The notes: generated by a model not told the origin, from the letters alone. Counted from the stretch's first letter, positions 19,215 to 32,190 are shown. The stretch: DNA of 64,000 nucleotides from Gammaproteobacteria bacterium (GCA_024275115.1 JAJRZT010000021.1:1-64000); one strand, 5' to 3'. Numbers and translations: made by a program.

Positions 19215-20957
19215 CTAATTGCATTCCCGAAAAGCAAGCTGCTGACAAGTCTGACAAATATCCCGATCTAAAATATGATAAATCGCACTGATTGCTTCTT
19301 TTTTCGAGTCAAAGAAATGATGGTTTCCAATATGGCTAATAAAACACGTTCTTGCTGCAAACTCATAAACTTCCCCATTTAAATCACAGAAGTATAAACC
19401 ACCACCGAGTTTCTTTAATCGTCGATGCTCCTGTACCAGCATTTCAGCACCGCTTAAATCAAGAAAGTTCATCCTTGATCCTATAATAAGAATCGTATAA
19501 ATCCGTTCATTTTCAGAAATTTTGTGAATTCTATTTTGAATATGATTGAGTGAACCAAAATAAACCGACATGTCCACACGAATAATTTTTAGTTGCGGAC
19601 ACTGTTTAACCGGCTTCTTCTGGATATTCACCAACGTACGTTTGTTTTCGACTTCGTCAAAATCAATGCCAAGTGTTGGAATATTTGGAGTTGATGTTTT
19701 TGCCAAAAATAAAACCAACGATAGCAGTACACCCATATAAATCGCAAATTCCAGATCAAGGAACAGGGTTGCAAGGAAGGTGGTAATTAAAATTGAAGAC
19801 TCAGACTTGCTGTTTTTTAGAATTAACCGAATATGTTTAAATTCAATTAAGTTATAAGCAACAATTAAAATAACTCCCCCCATTGCGGCAACCGGCAAAT
19901 AGGCAGTTAAAGGTGCGATAAGCACAACAATCAGCATCAACATAACCGCAGCAAAAATAGCCGACATAGGCGTTTTTGCGCCCGCCGTATAGTTAATACC
20001 AGAACGGGTAAACGAGCCTGAACCCGCGTAGCTGGAGAAAAAACTGCCCACAATATTGGATAGCCCCTGACCCACAAATTCCTGGTTGGAATCGATACGC
20101 TGATTTGATTTTGCCGCCACCGCGCGGCTAATGGACACCGCTTCAATTAAACCCAGCAAAGCAACAGCAAAAGCCCCCGGAGCAAGCTGCTTGATTGTTG
20201 CGAAAGAAAAGTCAGGCATTGACAGTGGCGGAAGATGCGCCGGAATCTCACCCACCAACATAATACCCGTTTCCTGCGTATTAAACATCAGTGCTAAAAA
20301 GCTACCCGCAACCAGCGCAATTAAAAGATTGGGCAAGCGCGGTAAATAACGTTTCATCATTAACGCAACAATAAGTGTAGCCGTCGCAATAAAAAAAACA
20401 TACTCATTGATGCTGCCCAATTGCGAGAAAACATCACCCCAGGTATGAATAAACGACTCGCCACGCGGCACTTCAACACCCAGCACATGCTTAATCTGGC
20501 TGGTCACAATTAAAAGTGCCGCACCTGCAGTAAAACCAATAATGACGGTATGCGAAACAAAATTAACCAGGCTCCCCAGACGTGCAAGGCCAAAACCCAG
20601 TTGATACACACCGGCCAAAAAAGTAACCGTCAGCACCAGCGAAATAAATTCAGGTGAGCCGGGTTCAGCATGCTGACTAACCGTCGTAAACAATACAATG
20701 GAAATAGCCGTGGTGGGACCAGAAATCAAATGCCGTGATGAACCAAACAAGGCAGCAACAATCGGTGTAATCATCGCCGTGTATAAACCATATTCCGGGG
20801 GCAAACCCGCAATGGCAGCAAACGCCACACCCTGTGGCAACACGATAACCGCACCGGTAAAACCGGCAATTAAATCGGCTTTTATCGTGTCTTTAGTGAC
20901 TAAGCGGAACCAGCTTAAAAAGGGAAAAAACCTTGCCAGCAACATGCTATACCTCAT
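19215..20957 (-). CDS. SulP family inorganic anion transporter with STAS domain
   Basis: DLIAGFTGAVIVLPQGVAFAAIAGLPPEYGLYTAM; C-terminal STAS (SRMNFLDLSGAEMLVQ). Confidence 0.95.
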   Translation of the reverse strand: MRYSMLLARFFPFLSWFRLVTKDTIKADLIAGFTGAVIVLPQGVAFAAIAGLPPEYGLYTAMITPIVAALFGSSRHLISGPTTAISIVLFTTVSQHAEPGSPEFISLVLTVTFLAGVYQLGFGLARLGSLVNFVSHTVIIGFTAGAALLIVTSQIKHVLGVEVPRGESFIHTWGDVFSQLGSINEYVFFIATATLIVALMMKRYLPRLPNLLIALVAGSFLALMFNTQETGIMLVGEIPAHLPPLSMPDFSFATIKQLAPGAFAVALLGLIEAVSISRAVAAKSNQRIDSNQEFVGQGLSNIVGSFFSSYAGSGSFTRSGINYTAGAKTPMSAIFAAVMLMLIVVLIAPLTAYLPVAAMGGVILIVAYNLIEFKHIRLILKNSKSESSILITTFLATLFLDLEFAIYMGVLLSLVLFLAKTSTPNIPTLGIDFDEVENKRTLVNIQKKPVKQCPQLKIIRVDMSVYFGSLNHIQNRIHKISENERIYTILIIGSRMNFLDLSGAEMLVQEHRRLKKLGGGLYFCDLNGEVYEFAARTCFISHIGNHHFFDSKKEAISAIYHILDRDICQTCQQLAFRECN

Positions 20958-21185
20958 GCGTTAATTTAAAAATAGCAGCAATAGAAAACCATTCACTCCA
21001 ACCGCAGCAAAATAGACACAAGATAATTCCTAATAAGAATATCTATAACATCTAATACATACTAGAATAAATAGCAGAAAAATATCGAATATTTCATAAG
21101 GCTAATGAAACAGGGATAATATCGTGTACATTATACACTTTTCCACTTGACTGACAATTGAATATCATTACACTAACATTCCTTT

Positions 21186-22088
21186 ATGGAATATAAAAAA
21201 CTACCGGATCTCTCTGGCCTGGCAGCGCTTCGTGCCGTTGTTGAGCATGGAGGTGTCTCTAGTGCCGCCGCCATTTTATCTATTGGTCAACCTGCCGTTA
21301 CCAAACGCTTGCGTGCGCTCGATGCCTGTTATGGTGCCACCTTGATGGAGCGCGTTGCAGGACGCCTGCGATTAACCACACCCGGTGAAAAAGTCTATAC
21401 CTTCGCGGTGCAAACTCTGGATCGCAATACCCTGCTCACAGAAGATTTGCAAAGCCTGGCGGACGGCACAAATTTACTCCGTCTGGAAGCAACCTATTCC
21501 ATTGGTGACCATTTTTTACCAAAGCTGCTGGTACAATTCAGCGAGCGCCTACCGCAGTACAAAATCAACAACCGACTTGGCTACTCAAAGGGCATCCAGA
21601 CCCGTCTGGTAACCGGCCTTGCCGATTTAGCCATTATGGAAAACGCACCCGACCATCCTGATATATTAGTACAAAAATGGCTCGAAGATGAATTATGGCT
21701 CACCGTTGGCCCACGCCACCCATTAGCGCACGCCAATATAAAAACCATCGAAATACAGCAACTCGAACAATTTAGCTATGTGCTGCGCGAACGTCAGGCG
21801 GCAGTGCGTAAAACCACCGATGAGGCATTGCAAAATATCGGCATTACCAATCTCAACATTAAAATGGAAGTGGGCTCGACGGATGCCATCGTTGAAATAT
21901 TACTCCGCGGAAGCCATGCCAGTTTTTTACCCCGTTTTATCGTTGAAAAATATGTTGCCAAAGCCGAGCTTTTCCACATTCGGGTAAACAATCTCAATAT
22001 CAAACGCACCCTGTGGATAGCACGTAACCGTGCCAGCCTGGATCACCATGTTGCTGAAAGCTTTATTCGCTTATTACGGGAATACTAG
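21186..22088 (+). CDS. LysR family transcriptional regulator
   Basis: LAALRAVVEHGGVSSAAAILSIGQPAVTKRLRALD winged HTH plus substrate-binding domain. Confidence 0.93.
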   Translation: MEYKKLPDLSGLAALRAVVEHGGVSSAAAILSIGQPAVTKRLRALDACYGATLMERVAGRLRLTTPGEKVYTFAVQTLDRNTLLTEDLQSLADGTNLLRLEATYSIGDHFLPKLLVQFSERLPQYKINNRLGYSKGIQTRLVTGLADLAIMENAPDHPDILVQKWLEDELWLTVGPRHPLAHANIKTIEIQQLEQFSYVLRERQAAVRKTTDEALQNIGITNLNIKMEVGSTDAIVEILLRGSHASFLPRFIVEKYVAKAELFHIRVNNLNIKRTLWIARNRASLDHHVAESFIRLLREY

Positions 22089-22208
22089 CTAAAATTAGGC
22101 GGCATACTTGTCCATCGCCATAAAACACACTAAACACTGGCCTTTTGATACAGAAAAGCTTTACAATTCAAGCACGTATCTTCCTGGTATCCCTGGCAAA
22201 ATAATTGA

Positions 22209-23906
22209 ATGTATTTACAAAAAACACAACGCCTCATCACCATTAGCTGGGTTTTAATGCGCCACGGTCTGGATGATTTAATCCTTGCCACCCACCTTTT
22301 CCGACCACTGCGTTTTTTACGGTGGATGCTACCCTGGCTCTGGCTGCAACGCCCTGAAGCTACGCGTGGCTTGCGCATCCGCCGCGCACTGGAAGACTTA
22401 GGCCCCATTTTTGTTAAGTTCGGGCAAATATTATCAACGCGCAAGGATCTGCTACCTGAAGACATTGCAGTTGAACTGGCCAAACTACAAGATCAGGTGC
22501 CACCCTTCGCTGATAGTATTGCGCTGGCTATTTTAAAAAAAACCTATCAGCGATCACCGAATGACGTTTTTGCAGAATTCAGCCCCACCCCTTTTGCCTC
22601 GGCTTCCATTGCGCAAGTCCATGCTGCAAAACTCCACAGTGGTGAAGATGTGGTGGTTAAAATTTTACGCCCCGATATTATGCCGCTCATTAAACGTGAT
22701 GTGGCCATTCTTTACAGTATTGCCAGAAAAGTAGAACGCTACTGGTCACTCGGTAAAAAGTTACGCCCGATTGAAATTGTGGCTGAATATGAAAAAACCA
22801 TACTCAACGAGCTTAACTTAATGCGTGAAGCCGCCAACGCAACCCAGTTAAGAAGTAACTTTAAAGATTCCAGCCTGCTATACATTCCTGAAATACACTG
22901 GGACTATACTCGCCAGAACGTAATGGTGATGGAGCGTATCCATGGTATTCCTGTTTCGCATACCGACACACTAAAACAACATGATATTGACTTTAAGCAA
23001 CTCGCTGAACACGGTGTCGAAATTTTCTTTACCCAGGTTTTTCGTGACAGTTTCTTTCACGCCGATATGCACCCGGGGAATATTTTTGTTGCCAAAGAAA
23101 ATAAACCCAGCAAAGATCAGCAAACACCTGCACAAATTAAAGGCCAGTATATTGCGGTTGATTTTGGCATTATGGGAACCCTCACCAAAAATGACCAACG
23201 CTATCTGGCCGAAAACTTTTTAGCTTTTTTCAATCACGATTATCGACGCGTTGCAGAATTGCATATTAACTCCGGCTGGGTCGGGCATGATACACACATT
23301 GAAGAATTTGAAGCCGCTATTCGTACGGTGTGTGAACCTATTTTTAATAAGCCATTAAAAGAAATATCGTTTGCACAGGTTTTGCTTGGCTTGTTTAATA
23401 CCGCACGTGAATTCGATATTACCGTGCAGCCTCAGCTTATCCTGTTACAAAAAACTTTGTTAAATATAGAAGGCCTGGGGCGGCAACTTTATCCTGATCT
23501 GGATCTTTGGCAAACTGCCAAACCTTTTCTTGAAAAATGGATGCACACCCAAATTGGCCCCAAAGCTATCTTTAAGCAATTTAAAGATAATTTCCCGCTG
23601 TGGTTGGAACAAATGCCACAACTACCCGCTTTAGTGCACGACGTATTAAAGCAGGCAAAAGAAGGCAAGCTCACCACGCAACTTTCAGCGCAACAGATGA
23701 AAGAAATAAAAGAAACTATACAAAAAAATAATCAACGTACTTTTATTGCGATTGTTGGTAGCAGCTTAATTATTGGTGCCAGCGTTATTTTCGCATTAGA
23801 TGGTTACGGTAAACTTATGATTGAAGATATCCCTCTTGCAACATGGTTGTTGGGCGCGCTGGGTATTATTATGTTAATTAATGTCTGGCCTGGTTCAAGT
23901 GACTAA
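22209..23906 (+). CDS. ubiB: AarF/UbiB family atypical kinase
   Basis: LGPIFVKFGQILSTRKDLLPEDIAVELAKLQDQVPPF; ASIAQVHAA; two C-terminal TMs. Confidence 0.92.
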   Translation: MYLQKTQRLITISWVLMRHGLDDLILATHLFRPLRFLRWMLPWLWLQRPEATRGLRIRRALEDLGPIFVKFGQILSTRKDLLPEDIAVELAKLQDQVPPFADSIALAILKKTYQRSPNDVFAEFSPTPFASASIAQVHAAKLHSGEDVVVKILRPDIMPLIKRDVAILYSIARKVERYWSLGKKLRPIEIVAEYEKTILNELNLMREAANATQLRSNFKDSSLLYIPEIHWDYTRQNVMVMERIHGIPVSHTDTLKQHDIDFKQLAEHGVEIFFTQVFRDSFFHADMHPGNIFVAKENKPSKDQQTPAQIKGQYIAVDFGIMGTLTKNDQRYLAENFLAFFNHDYRRVAELHINSGWVGHDTHIEEFEAAIRTVCEPIFNKPLKEISFAQVLLGLFNTAREFDITVQPQLILLQKTLLNIEGLGRQLYPDLDLWQTAKPFLEKWMHTQIGPKAIFKQFKDNFPLWLEQMPQLPALVHDVLKQAKEGKLTTQLSAQQMKEIKETIQKNNQRTFIAIVGSSLIIGASVIFALDGYGKLMIEDIPLATWLLGALGIIMLINVWPGSSD

Positions 23907-24159
23907 CAAGTCTGCATGGTATGTCTATATTTTAAAGTGTGCCGACAACAGTTTATACACCGGCATAACAACGGATGTTGAACGCCGAATCAACGAACAC
24001 AATCACAATAATAAACTGGCCGCAAAATACACCCGTGTGCGTCGACCTGTAAAAGTCGTTTATCAGGAAAAATTGAACTCTCGCTCGCTTGCAACTAAAC
24101 GTGAAGTGGAGATTAAAAAATTAAAGCGCGGCAACAAAGAAGAGCTCTTTAGTGGATAG
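23881..24159 (+). CDS. GIY-YIG nuclease family protein
   Basis: WYVYILKCADNSLYTGITTDVERRINEHN. Confidence 0.9.
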   Translation: MSGLVQVTNKSAWYVYILKCADNSLYTGITTDVERRINEHNHNNKLAAKYTRVRRPVKVVYQEKLNSRSLATKREVEIKKLKRGNKEELFSG

Positions 24160-24162
24160 CAA

Positions 24163-24283
24163 TTAGCCGTCCAGAGTAAAAAAGAAAGTTGCACCTTTAT
24201 TAACAGCGGCTTCTGCCCAGATACGGCCATGATGGCGATGAATAAATACGCTGTACCGAGCCCAATACCGGTTCCTTTAAAAT
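24163..24283 (-). pseudogene. C-terminal remnant of a histidine kinase HATPase domain
   Basis: Reverse strand: FKGTGIGLGT (G2 box) then, after a frame change, IHRHHGRIWAEAAVNKGATFFFTLDG-stop. Confidence 0.7.
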
Positions 24284-24392
24284 ATCCCCCATAAATAAAT
24301 GAACAATTTACCTTGCATTATAGTATTAGCTTACAATTATCCTGTCTCGGGGAACATAAATGCCCAACCAAACTCCTTGTAAACGGCCTGAT

Positions 24393-25882
<1,490 letters not shown>

Positions 25883-26078
25883 GGCTTCAATTATGCAAAG
25901 TTCATTTGTACTTTGATATTTTTACCTATCAGGTGCTTTAGCAAAGCGGCGTTAATCAGATGATGTATTTTCACGGTCGGCAGGTTTACTTCCACCATTA
26001 TTGCTATGAATTTTTTTAACATAATTAAAGCCTGTTATATTAACTTAAAAGCGGGTTAGCGCTTAGAAATTGGGTTGC

Positions 26079-28439
26079 TTATTCTGCCGAGTTCTCTATT
26101 GACTCATTCGGGTCATAGGTCGGGCGAATATCGGCAAGATCAGACTCATCCACCGCCTCGACATATTTACATTCTTTTTGTGGGCAGGTTTTCTCATGGC
26201 CGCGGCGCTTGGTAATTTTAAGCGTTAGCATTGGCCATGCACAGTCCGGGCAAGCCTGTTTAAGCGGTTCATTCCATACAGCATACTTGCACTTGGGGTA
26301 ATCGGCGCAGGAATAAAATATTTTTCCATTACGTGATTTACGCATTAACATATTGTGCTGGTGACACTCCGGGCATTTAACCCCCATATCTTTTGGTTTT
26401 TCCAGTGGTTCAATATGCTTGCAATCCGGATAACTGCTGCAACCAATAAATTTGCCATAGCGACCCGAGCGAATGATTAAATCCGAACCACAGTCCGGGC
26501 ACTTACGGTCTTCAATTACTTCTGGTTCAGCGTCGGCATCTTCATTGACGTTGCGTGTATAGTCACATTCTGGATAGTTATTGCAACCAATAAAGCGACC
26601 CCGCCGACCTAAGCGAATTGCCATGTCGCCACCACACTTGGGGCATTTTTCTTCGAGTGCTTCGTGAGTGACATCTTTCCTGTCGACATTTTTATCTTTA
26701 TCAAGGACTAGCTCTTTAAACGGTTTCCAGAATTTTTTCATTATCGGAACCCATTCTTTCTCACCACGCGAGATGGCATCGAGGTCATCTTCCAGTTTGG
26801 CGGTAAAATCATAATCAACGTACTGAGTGAAATGCTCAGTTAAAAACTTAACAACAATGCGGCCCACATCGGTTGGAATAAAACGGCGCTTATCCATGAT
26901 GACATATTCACGCGCCTGCAAGGTTGAAATGATCGATGCATAGGTTGAAGGCCGGCCAATACCGTGCTCCTCCAGTGACTTAACCAGCGAGGCTTCTGCG
27001 TAGCGCGGAGGCGGTTCAGTAAAATGCTGCTCGGGTAACAATTTAACAAGATTAACCACATCACCCTCTTCTAACGGTGGCAGTAAGCGATCTTTATCGT
27101 CAGCGGGTTTAGCATCATCCACGCTTTCCTGATACACCGACATAAAACCGGGGTCAACCAACTGCGAACCATTGGCGCGAAATATTGCACCGGCTTTTTT
27201 CACATCCGTTTCACTGCCGGTGTGCAAGTCCATCGCAACGGTATCGAGTGTTGCATGAATCATCTGGCAGGCAACCGTCCGCTTCCAGATTAATGCGTAT
27301 AAACGGTATTGATCTTTGGTTAAATGTTTTTTAATCGCATCCGGTTCATAAAAAACAGAAGTCGGACGAACAGCCTCGTGCGCTTCCTGTGCATTCTTTG
27401 CCTTGGTTTTATAAGTACGCGGCTCTTTTGGTAAATTATGTTCACCAAACTTTTGTAAAATAAATTTACGAATATCTTCTAACGCTTCATTCGCCAGGTT
27501 CACTGAGTCAGTACGCATATAGGTAATTAAACCAACCGTTTCACCACCAAGGTCGATACCTTCATAAAGCTGCTGTGCAATGCTCATGGTTTTCTTTGCA
27601 GTAAAGCCTAGCTTGCGCGAGCCTTCCTGTTGCAAGGTGGATGTAATAAAAGGGGAACTGGGGTTACGTTTACGTTTTTTCTTATCAACTTTAGCAACAA
27701 TCAGTTTACCTTTTGCTGCTTTGTTAATAATATCCTGTGCATTATTGGCTTTTTCTTCACTGTTAATGGTGAATTGTGATATTTTTTCACCCTCTAAAAA
27801 AGTCAGCTTACCATTAAATTCCTGCTTGTCACTTTCGACTGTCGTGTCCAGCGACCAGTATTCTTTCGGCTCAAATTTTTCAATCGCCAGTTCACGTTCA
27901 ACAATTAATCGTAATGCCGGACTTTGTACCCGACCTGCCGATAAACCCCGGCGAATTTTTTTCCATAGCAGTGGCGATAAATTAAAGCCAACTAAATAAT
28001 CAAGTGCACGTCGGGCAAGTTGTGCATCGATCATGTCATTTGAAAGTTCTCGCGGGTTGGCAACCGCCTCATTGACTGCGGTTTTGGTTACTTCATTAAA
28101 AGCAATCCGACCCACGATTTTGTTTTTTAGCAGACCCTGATCTTTTAACAGTTCATATAAATGCCATGAAATGGCTTCGCCCTCGCGGTCCGGATCTGTT
28201 GCGAGGTAAAGATTATCGGCTTTCTTTAAGGCTTTTTTTATTGCATCAACATGCTTCTGATTTTTTTCGAGGATCTGATACTTCATCGCAAAATCATTGG
28301 CCGGATCCACCGCACCTTCTTTTGGTAATAAATCACGCACGTGACCATACGAAGCTAAAACTTCAAAGCCCTTACCAAGGTATTTTTTGATTGTTTTTGC
28401 TTTTGCGGGAGATTCTACAATGACTAAGCTTTTTGCCAT
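26079..28439 (-). CDS. topA: DNA topoisomerase I
   Basis: SLVIVESPAKAKTIKKYLG; ITYMRTDS; C-terminal zinc-finger repeats (KCPKCGGDM..). Confidence 0.98.
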   Translation of the reverse strand: MAKSLVIVESPAKAKTIKKYLGKGFEVLASYGHVRDLLPKEGAVDPANDFAMKYQILEKNQKHVDAIKKALKKADNLYLATDPDREGEAISWHLYELLKDQGLLKNKIVGRIAFNEVTKTAVNEAVANPRELSNDMIDAQLARRALDYLVGFNLSPLLWKKIRRGLSAGRVQSPALRLIVERELAIEKFEPKEYWSLDTTVESDKQEFNGKLTFLEGEKISQFTINSEEKANNAQDIINKAAKGKLIVAKVDKKKRKRNPSSPFITSTLQQEGSRKLGFTAKKTMSIAQQLYEGIDLGGETVGLITYMRTDSVNLANEALEDIRKFILQKFGEHNLPKEPRTYKTKAKNAQEAHEAVRPTSVFYEPDAIKKHLTKDQYRLYALIWKRTVACQMIHATLDTVAMDLHTGSETDVKKAGAIFRANGSQLVDPGFMSVYQESVDDAKPADDKDRLLPPLEEGDVVNLVKLLPEQHFTEPPPRYAEASLVKSLEEHGIGRPSTYASIISTLQAREYVIMDKRRFIPTDVGRIVVKFLTEHFTQYVDYDFTAKLEDDLDAISRGEKEWVPIMKKFWKPFKELVLDKDKNVDRKDVTHEALEEKCPKCGGDMAIRLGRRGRFIGCNNYPECDYTRNVNEDADAEPEVIEDRKCPDCGSDLIIRSGRYGKFIGCSSYPDCKHIEPLEKPKDMGVKCPECHQHNMLMRKSRNGKIFYSCADYPKCKYAVWNEPLKQACPDCAWPMLTLKITKRRGHEKTCPQKECKYVEAVDESDLADIRPTYDPNESIENSAE

Positions 28440-28532
28440 TCGTTTTTTAACTCACTGTGGTTAAACAGACCTGTTCTTTTTTATATTAATTACTATGGTT
28501 TTTAATCTATTTGATTTTTAACGGTATAGAAA

Positions 28533-29012
28533 TTAATGCAGTTGCCCAGTGGCTTCTTCAAAAACCAGCTCTTCCATCCAGCTGATCGAGCCATCAAAAC
28601 CTGGCTGATTAAATAACACCATTAACACAACCCATTTTAATTGCTCAATATCCGTTTCGTCTGTATCGAGCGCCATAATGCGATCAATGACCATTTCACG
28701 TGTCATATGATCAAGGACACCCGTCTGTTCCAGAAACATTAAAAAACCACGACTATTGGTGTCCAGCTTATCGCATTCTTCGCGGGTATAAATTCGAGTC
28801 GACTGCTCTGGATTAAGCGAAGGATAATGTCCTTCACCCTGATAATCGGTTAAGCCTTCCAGCCAGTCAAATGCCTGCTCTATCTGGCCAAGTTGAAAAC
28901 CGGCTTCCTGAAGCTCATTGCGCAGGGAGTCTTCGTCAACATCAAAGTCCACATCATCATTCATATAATTGTCAAACAAATACATTAAAACATCGAATAT
29001 ATTTTGCTTCAT
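28533..29012 (-). CDS. smg: Smg / DUF494 family protein
   Basis: MKQNIFDVLMYLFDNYMNDD; between topA and dprA. Confidence 0.93.
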   Translation of the reverse strand: MKQNIFDVLMYLFDNYMNDDVDFDVDEDSLRNELQEAGFQLGQIEQAFDWLEGLTDYQGEGHYPSLNPEQSTRIYTREECDKLDTNSRGFLMFLEQTGVLDHMTREMVIDRIMALDTDETDIEQLKWVVLMVLFNQPGFDGSISWMEELVFEEATGQLH

Positions 29013-29066
29013 TCTCGCCCCTTTGTTCAGATGCGCTTTACTTTAAATACCCAGCTCAAATTCCAG

Positions 29067-30233
29067 CTAAATCTGGTGAGCTCCAGACGGCTCGGACAGC
29101 TTGCAATAATGACCACCGTGCGTTGACACAATGTAGCCTTGCAATTCCAGTACCAATAGCATGGAGCAAACAGCGTCTGCCGTCAATCCACTTCGTTCCA
29201 CAACGGTATCCACCGCGGTCGGCTCAAATCCCACATGGGTGAGGACCGCTTGGTAATCCGCATCCAACTCAGCCTGGACTTTTTCATCCTCAGCCTTATT
29301 TCCAGTGCGCTCACTCATTAGTTGGGGGCGGTACGGCAGTATTTCAATCAATTCTTCATAGATATGTTCAGCTGTTTCAACCAGCTTGGCACCCTGCCGA
29401 ATCAACGAATGGCAACCACGCGCAAGCGGGTTGTGAATCGAACCAGGCAACGCAAACACCTCCCGACCCTGCTCAAGTGCTTGTTTTGCCGTGATTAATG
29501 AGCCACTACGCAATGCGGCCTCAACCACAAAAACACCCCGGCTCATACCACTAATAATCCGATTACGCCGCGGAAAATTGCCGGGAACCGGCGCGGTGCC
29601 CAAAGGAAATTCACTGACAATAGCGCCTTTTTGCGCAATCTGATGTGCTAACTCCCGGTTTCGAGCCGGATAAACCCGGTCAATCCCGGTCCCAATTACC
29701 GCTATCGTCCGCCCATTTTGAGCCGCTAATGCCCCCTGATGACAGGCCGTATCAATCCCCAGAGCCAGGCCACTGGTCAGGGTCCAGCCAACTTCGGCCA
29801 GATTTTTAGCAAAATCCTCGGCGGTTTGCAGCCCCATAGGGGTTGGAGTACGGCTGCCCACCATCGCGATTTGTTCGCTCAGAAGTAAGCTTTTGTCGCC
29901 CAAAAGAAATAATAAAGGTGGTGGATCGGCTATTTCTTTCAATAACGTGGGGTAAGCCTCATCGGCCAACGTTAATACGCTCGCCTGATTGGCCTCAAGC
30001 CATGCACAATCTTTTTCAACCTGTTGCCAGTCCGGTGCCAACAGGTACTCAACACTCTTTTTCTTTAACCCACACGCGGTTAATTTTGTATGGCTTGCTT
30101 CGAGTATTTTTTTGGGATGCTCAAAAACAGAAAGCAGTTTGAGAAGAGTCGTTGCCCCGATACCCGGTGCGCGATGAACCGCTAACCAGCTAGCCAGTTC
30201 TGTTTGAAGATGTTCTGCCATGATATTCCTCAA
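29067..30233 (-). CDS. dprA: DNA-processing protein DprA
   Basis: AMVGSRTPTPMGLQTAEDFA; SGLALGIDTACHQGAL; FPRRNRIISGMS. Confidence 0.96.
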   Translation of the reverse strand: MRNIMAEHLQTELASWLAVHRAPGIGATTLLKLLSVFEHPKKILEASHTKLTACGLKKKSVEYLLAPDWQQVEKDCAWLEANQASVLTLADEAYPTLLKEIADPPPLLFLLGDKSLLLSEQIAMVGSRTPTPMGLQTAEDFAKNLAEVGWTLTSGLALGIDTACHQGALAAQNGRTIAVIGTGIDRVYPARNRELAHQIAQKGAIVSEFPLGTAPVPGNFPRRNRIISGMSRGVFVVEAALRSGSLITAKQALEQGREVFALPGSIHNPLARGCHSLIRQGAKLVETAEHIYEELIEILPYRPQLMSERTGNKAEDEKVQAELDADYQAVLTHVGFEPTAVDTVVERSGLTADAVCSMLLVLELQGYIVSTHGGHYCKLSEPSGAHQI

Positions 30234-30278
30234 GACACATCCTTGTACCTATATTAAAAATGCACCAAGTAAAAAGTA

Positions 30279-31457
30279 CTACTCAGGATTTTGTACCACA
30301 TCCAGCACATGCAATACACGTGTGGCTTCCAGTACCAGTGCATAACTGACTTTATCAAAGACACGGAAAACCATTAAGATACCGGCTTTTTCATCGGGTA
30401 ACTTAACCTTCTCATTCACTTTTCGGTCCCGTACAACAACGCCGCCCTGATAAATATCAAGCACATCGCCTTCTTCCATCCCTTCACGGCGACCTAAGGA
30501 TAACGCCACCACATTGTGCTGGCCAATATCGTTTACACCATTAAGAACCGAGATAATGTAGCCTTTCACCTTTTGATTAGGGGCTTTCGGTAAGAAATTA
30601 ATCGTTTTTCGTTCTCTGTTCAGTGGCAATAAATAATCACCGTCCAGTATCTCAATAAATGCGCGGTTAATTCTTAAAGTAGAAGGTTTACCCACTTTAA
30701 TTAAATTACTCTCACCTAAATTAAGAGCTTCATAACCCAGTATTTCATTGGTTATCGGGTGCCGGTAAGTGGCGCCCGGACGCACAATCTGGAAACTGGT
30801 TGTTTGAGGATTTTCCAACCGCCGTACATAAATTTTATGGCCTGGCCCAGAAATAAGGTGCTGCTCAAAGGAAGAAACAATATAAGGCGCAAACTCTAAT
30901 TCTTTCTCTCCAATAATACGGTGGGCATATAAAAAGGCATCAATGGCCGAACGGGGAATCGTGGTAATAGCTTGCTCCAGCGGTTCGGCATGCACCCTGG
31001 GGGATAATTTAATGGTGTCAATGCCCTTAGGTGGAGGCAAAACACCACCGGCACCTTCTAAGGTTAAGAAAGGCTGGCCATCAACATAATGTAACAACAC
31101 AACATCACCCGGGTAGATTAAATGCGGATTGCGAATTTTTGGATTAATATTCCAGACTTCTGGCCATAACCACGGGCTTTTTAAGAACTTGGCTGCAATG
31201 TCCCATAAGGTGTCACCTTTTTTCACCACATAGCGATCCGGGTAATCACGCTTGATAGCGGTAACCTGTGTTTCTGCCTCCACTTGCATTGGCATGGTGG
31301 TCACTTCATCTTCAACAGGAGCAGCCTGGACAACATGCTCAACAGGCTCAGGCTTTGGTTCGGCTTTTTGTGTTGAACTGCAACCTGTCAGACCCCATAT
31401 TCCTAATAGCAATAAAATTCCTGAAAGAGATACTCGGCATGCTTTGTTCTGTATCAT
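30279..31457 (-). CDS. LysM peptidoglycan-binding lipoprotein
   Basis: Lipobox LTGCSS; LysM YVVKKGDTLWDIAAKFLKSPWLWPEVWNINPKIRNPHLIYPGDV. Confidence 0.92.
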   Translation of the reverse strand: MIQNKACRVSLSGILLLLGIWGLTGCSSTQKAEPKPEPVEHVVQAAPVEDEVTTMPMQVEAETQVTAIKRDYPDRYVVKKGDTLWDIAAKFLKSPWLWPEVWNINPKIRNPHLIYPGDVVLLHYVDGQPFLTLEGAGGVLPPPKGIDTIKLSPRVHAEPLEQAITTIPRSAIDAFLYAHRIIGEKELEFAPYIVSSFEQHLISGPGHKIYVRRLENPQTTSFQIVRPGATYRHPITNEILGYEALNLGESNLIKVGKPSTLRINRAFIEILDGDYLLPLNRERKTINFLPKAPNQKVKGYIISVLNGVNDIGQHNVVALSLGRREGMEEGDVLDIYQGGVVVRDRKVNEKVKLPDEKAGILMVFRVFDKVSYALVLEATRVLHVLDVVQNPE

Positions 31458-31677
31458 ATAATTAACCTTAATATAGGGCTGTTGACACTTTTAACTAACT
31501 GGCTAGTTACTTTAATAAAACCATATGGAATGCACCTTAATTTAAAAAATGGGGTGTTTCCAGACATTTTATAATTTAAGTTATGTACTCAAATAATGGA
31601 ATAATTTACCGTTTTAATACCAGTTATTCTAGTAGTATCATAATGTTAGCAGATCTTTTTACAAATGTACTATAAAT

Positions 31678-32190
31678 TTGGCACGAAATGGTATGGCATT
31701 ACTCAATATTTTAAATTTCCCTGATCCTCGTCTTCGCACAAAAGCAAAGCAAGTTACTGATTTTAATAAAAAAATCTGCGAGCTCACTGATAATATGTTT
31801 TTAACCATGTACGCCGCTCCCGGCATCGGTTTAGCCGCCACCCAGGTGAATGTGCATCAGCGTATTATTACCATAGACATCTCTGAGGAAAAAAACCAAC
31901 CACTGGTTGTCATAAACCCCACAATTCTTGAAAAAGAGGGTGAACAGGCCACCGATGAAGGTTGTCTGTCCTTACCGGGTATTTACGAGCCGGTAAAACG
32001 TTATGATAAAATTCGCCTCAAAGCACAGGACAAACACGGCAAATTTTACGAACTGGATACAGAGGGTTTATTATCGGTTTGCATTCAGCATGAAATGGAT
32101 CACCTTGAAGGTAAATTATTTGTCGACTACCTGTCTGAAATGAAACGTAACCGCATCCGCAAAAAATTGGCCAAAGCGTTAAAAGCCTAA
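31678..32190 (+). CDS. def: Peptide deformylase
   Basis: [27 protein letters not shown]. Confidence 0.97.
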   Translation: MARNGMALLNILNFPDPRLRTKAKQVTDFNKKICELTDNMFLTMYAAPGIGLAATQVNVHQRIITIDISEEKNQPLVVINPTILEKEGEQATDEGCLSLPGIYEPVKRYDKIRLKAQDKHGKFYELDTEGLLSVCIQHEMDHLEGKLFVDYLSEMKRNRIRKKLAKALKA

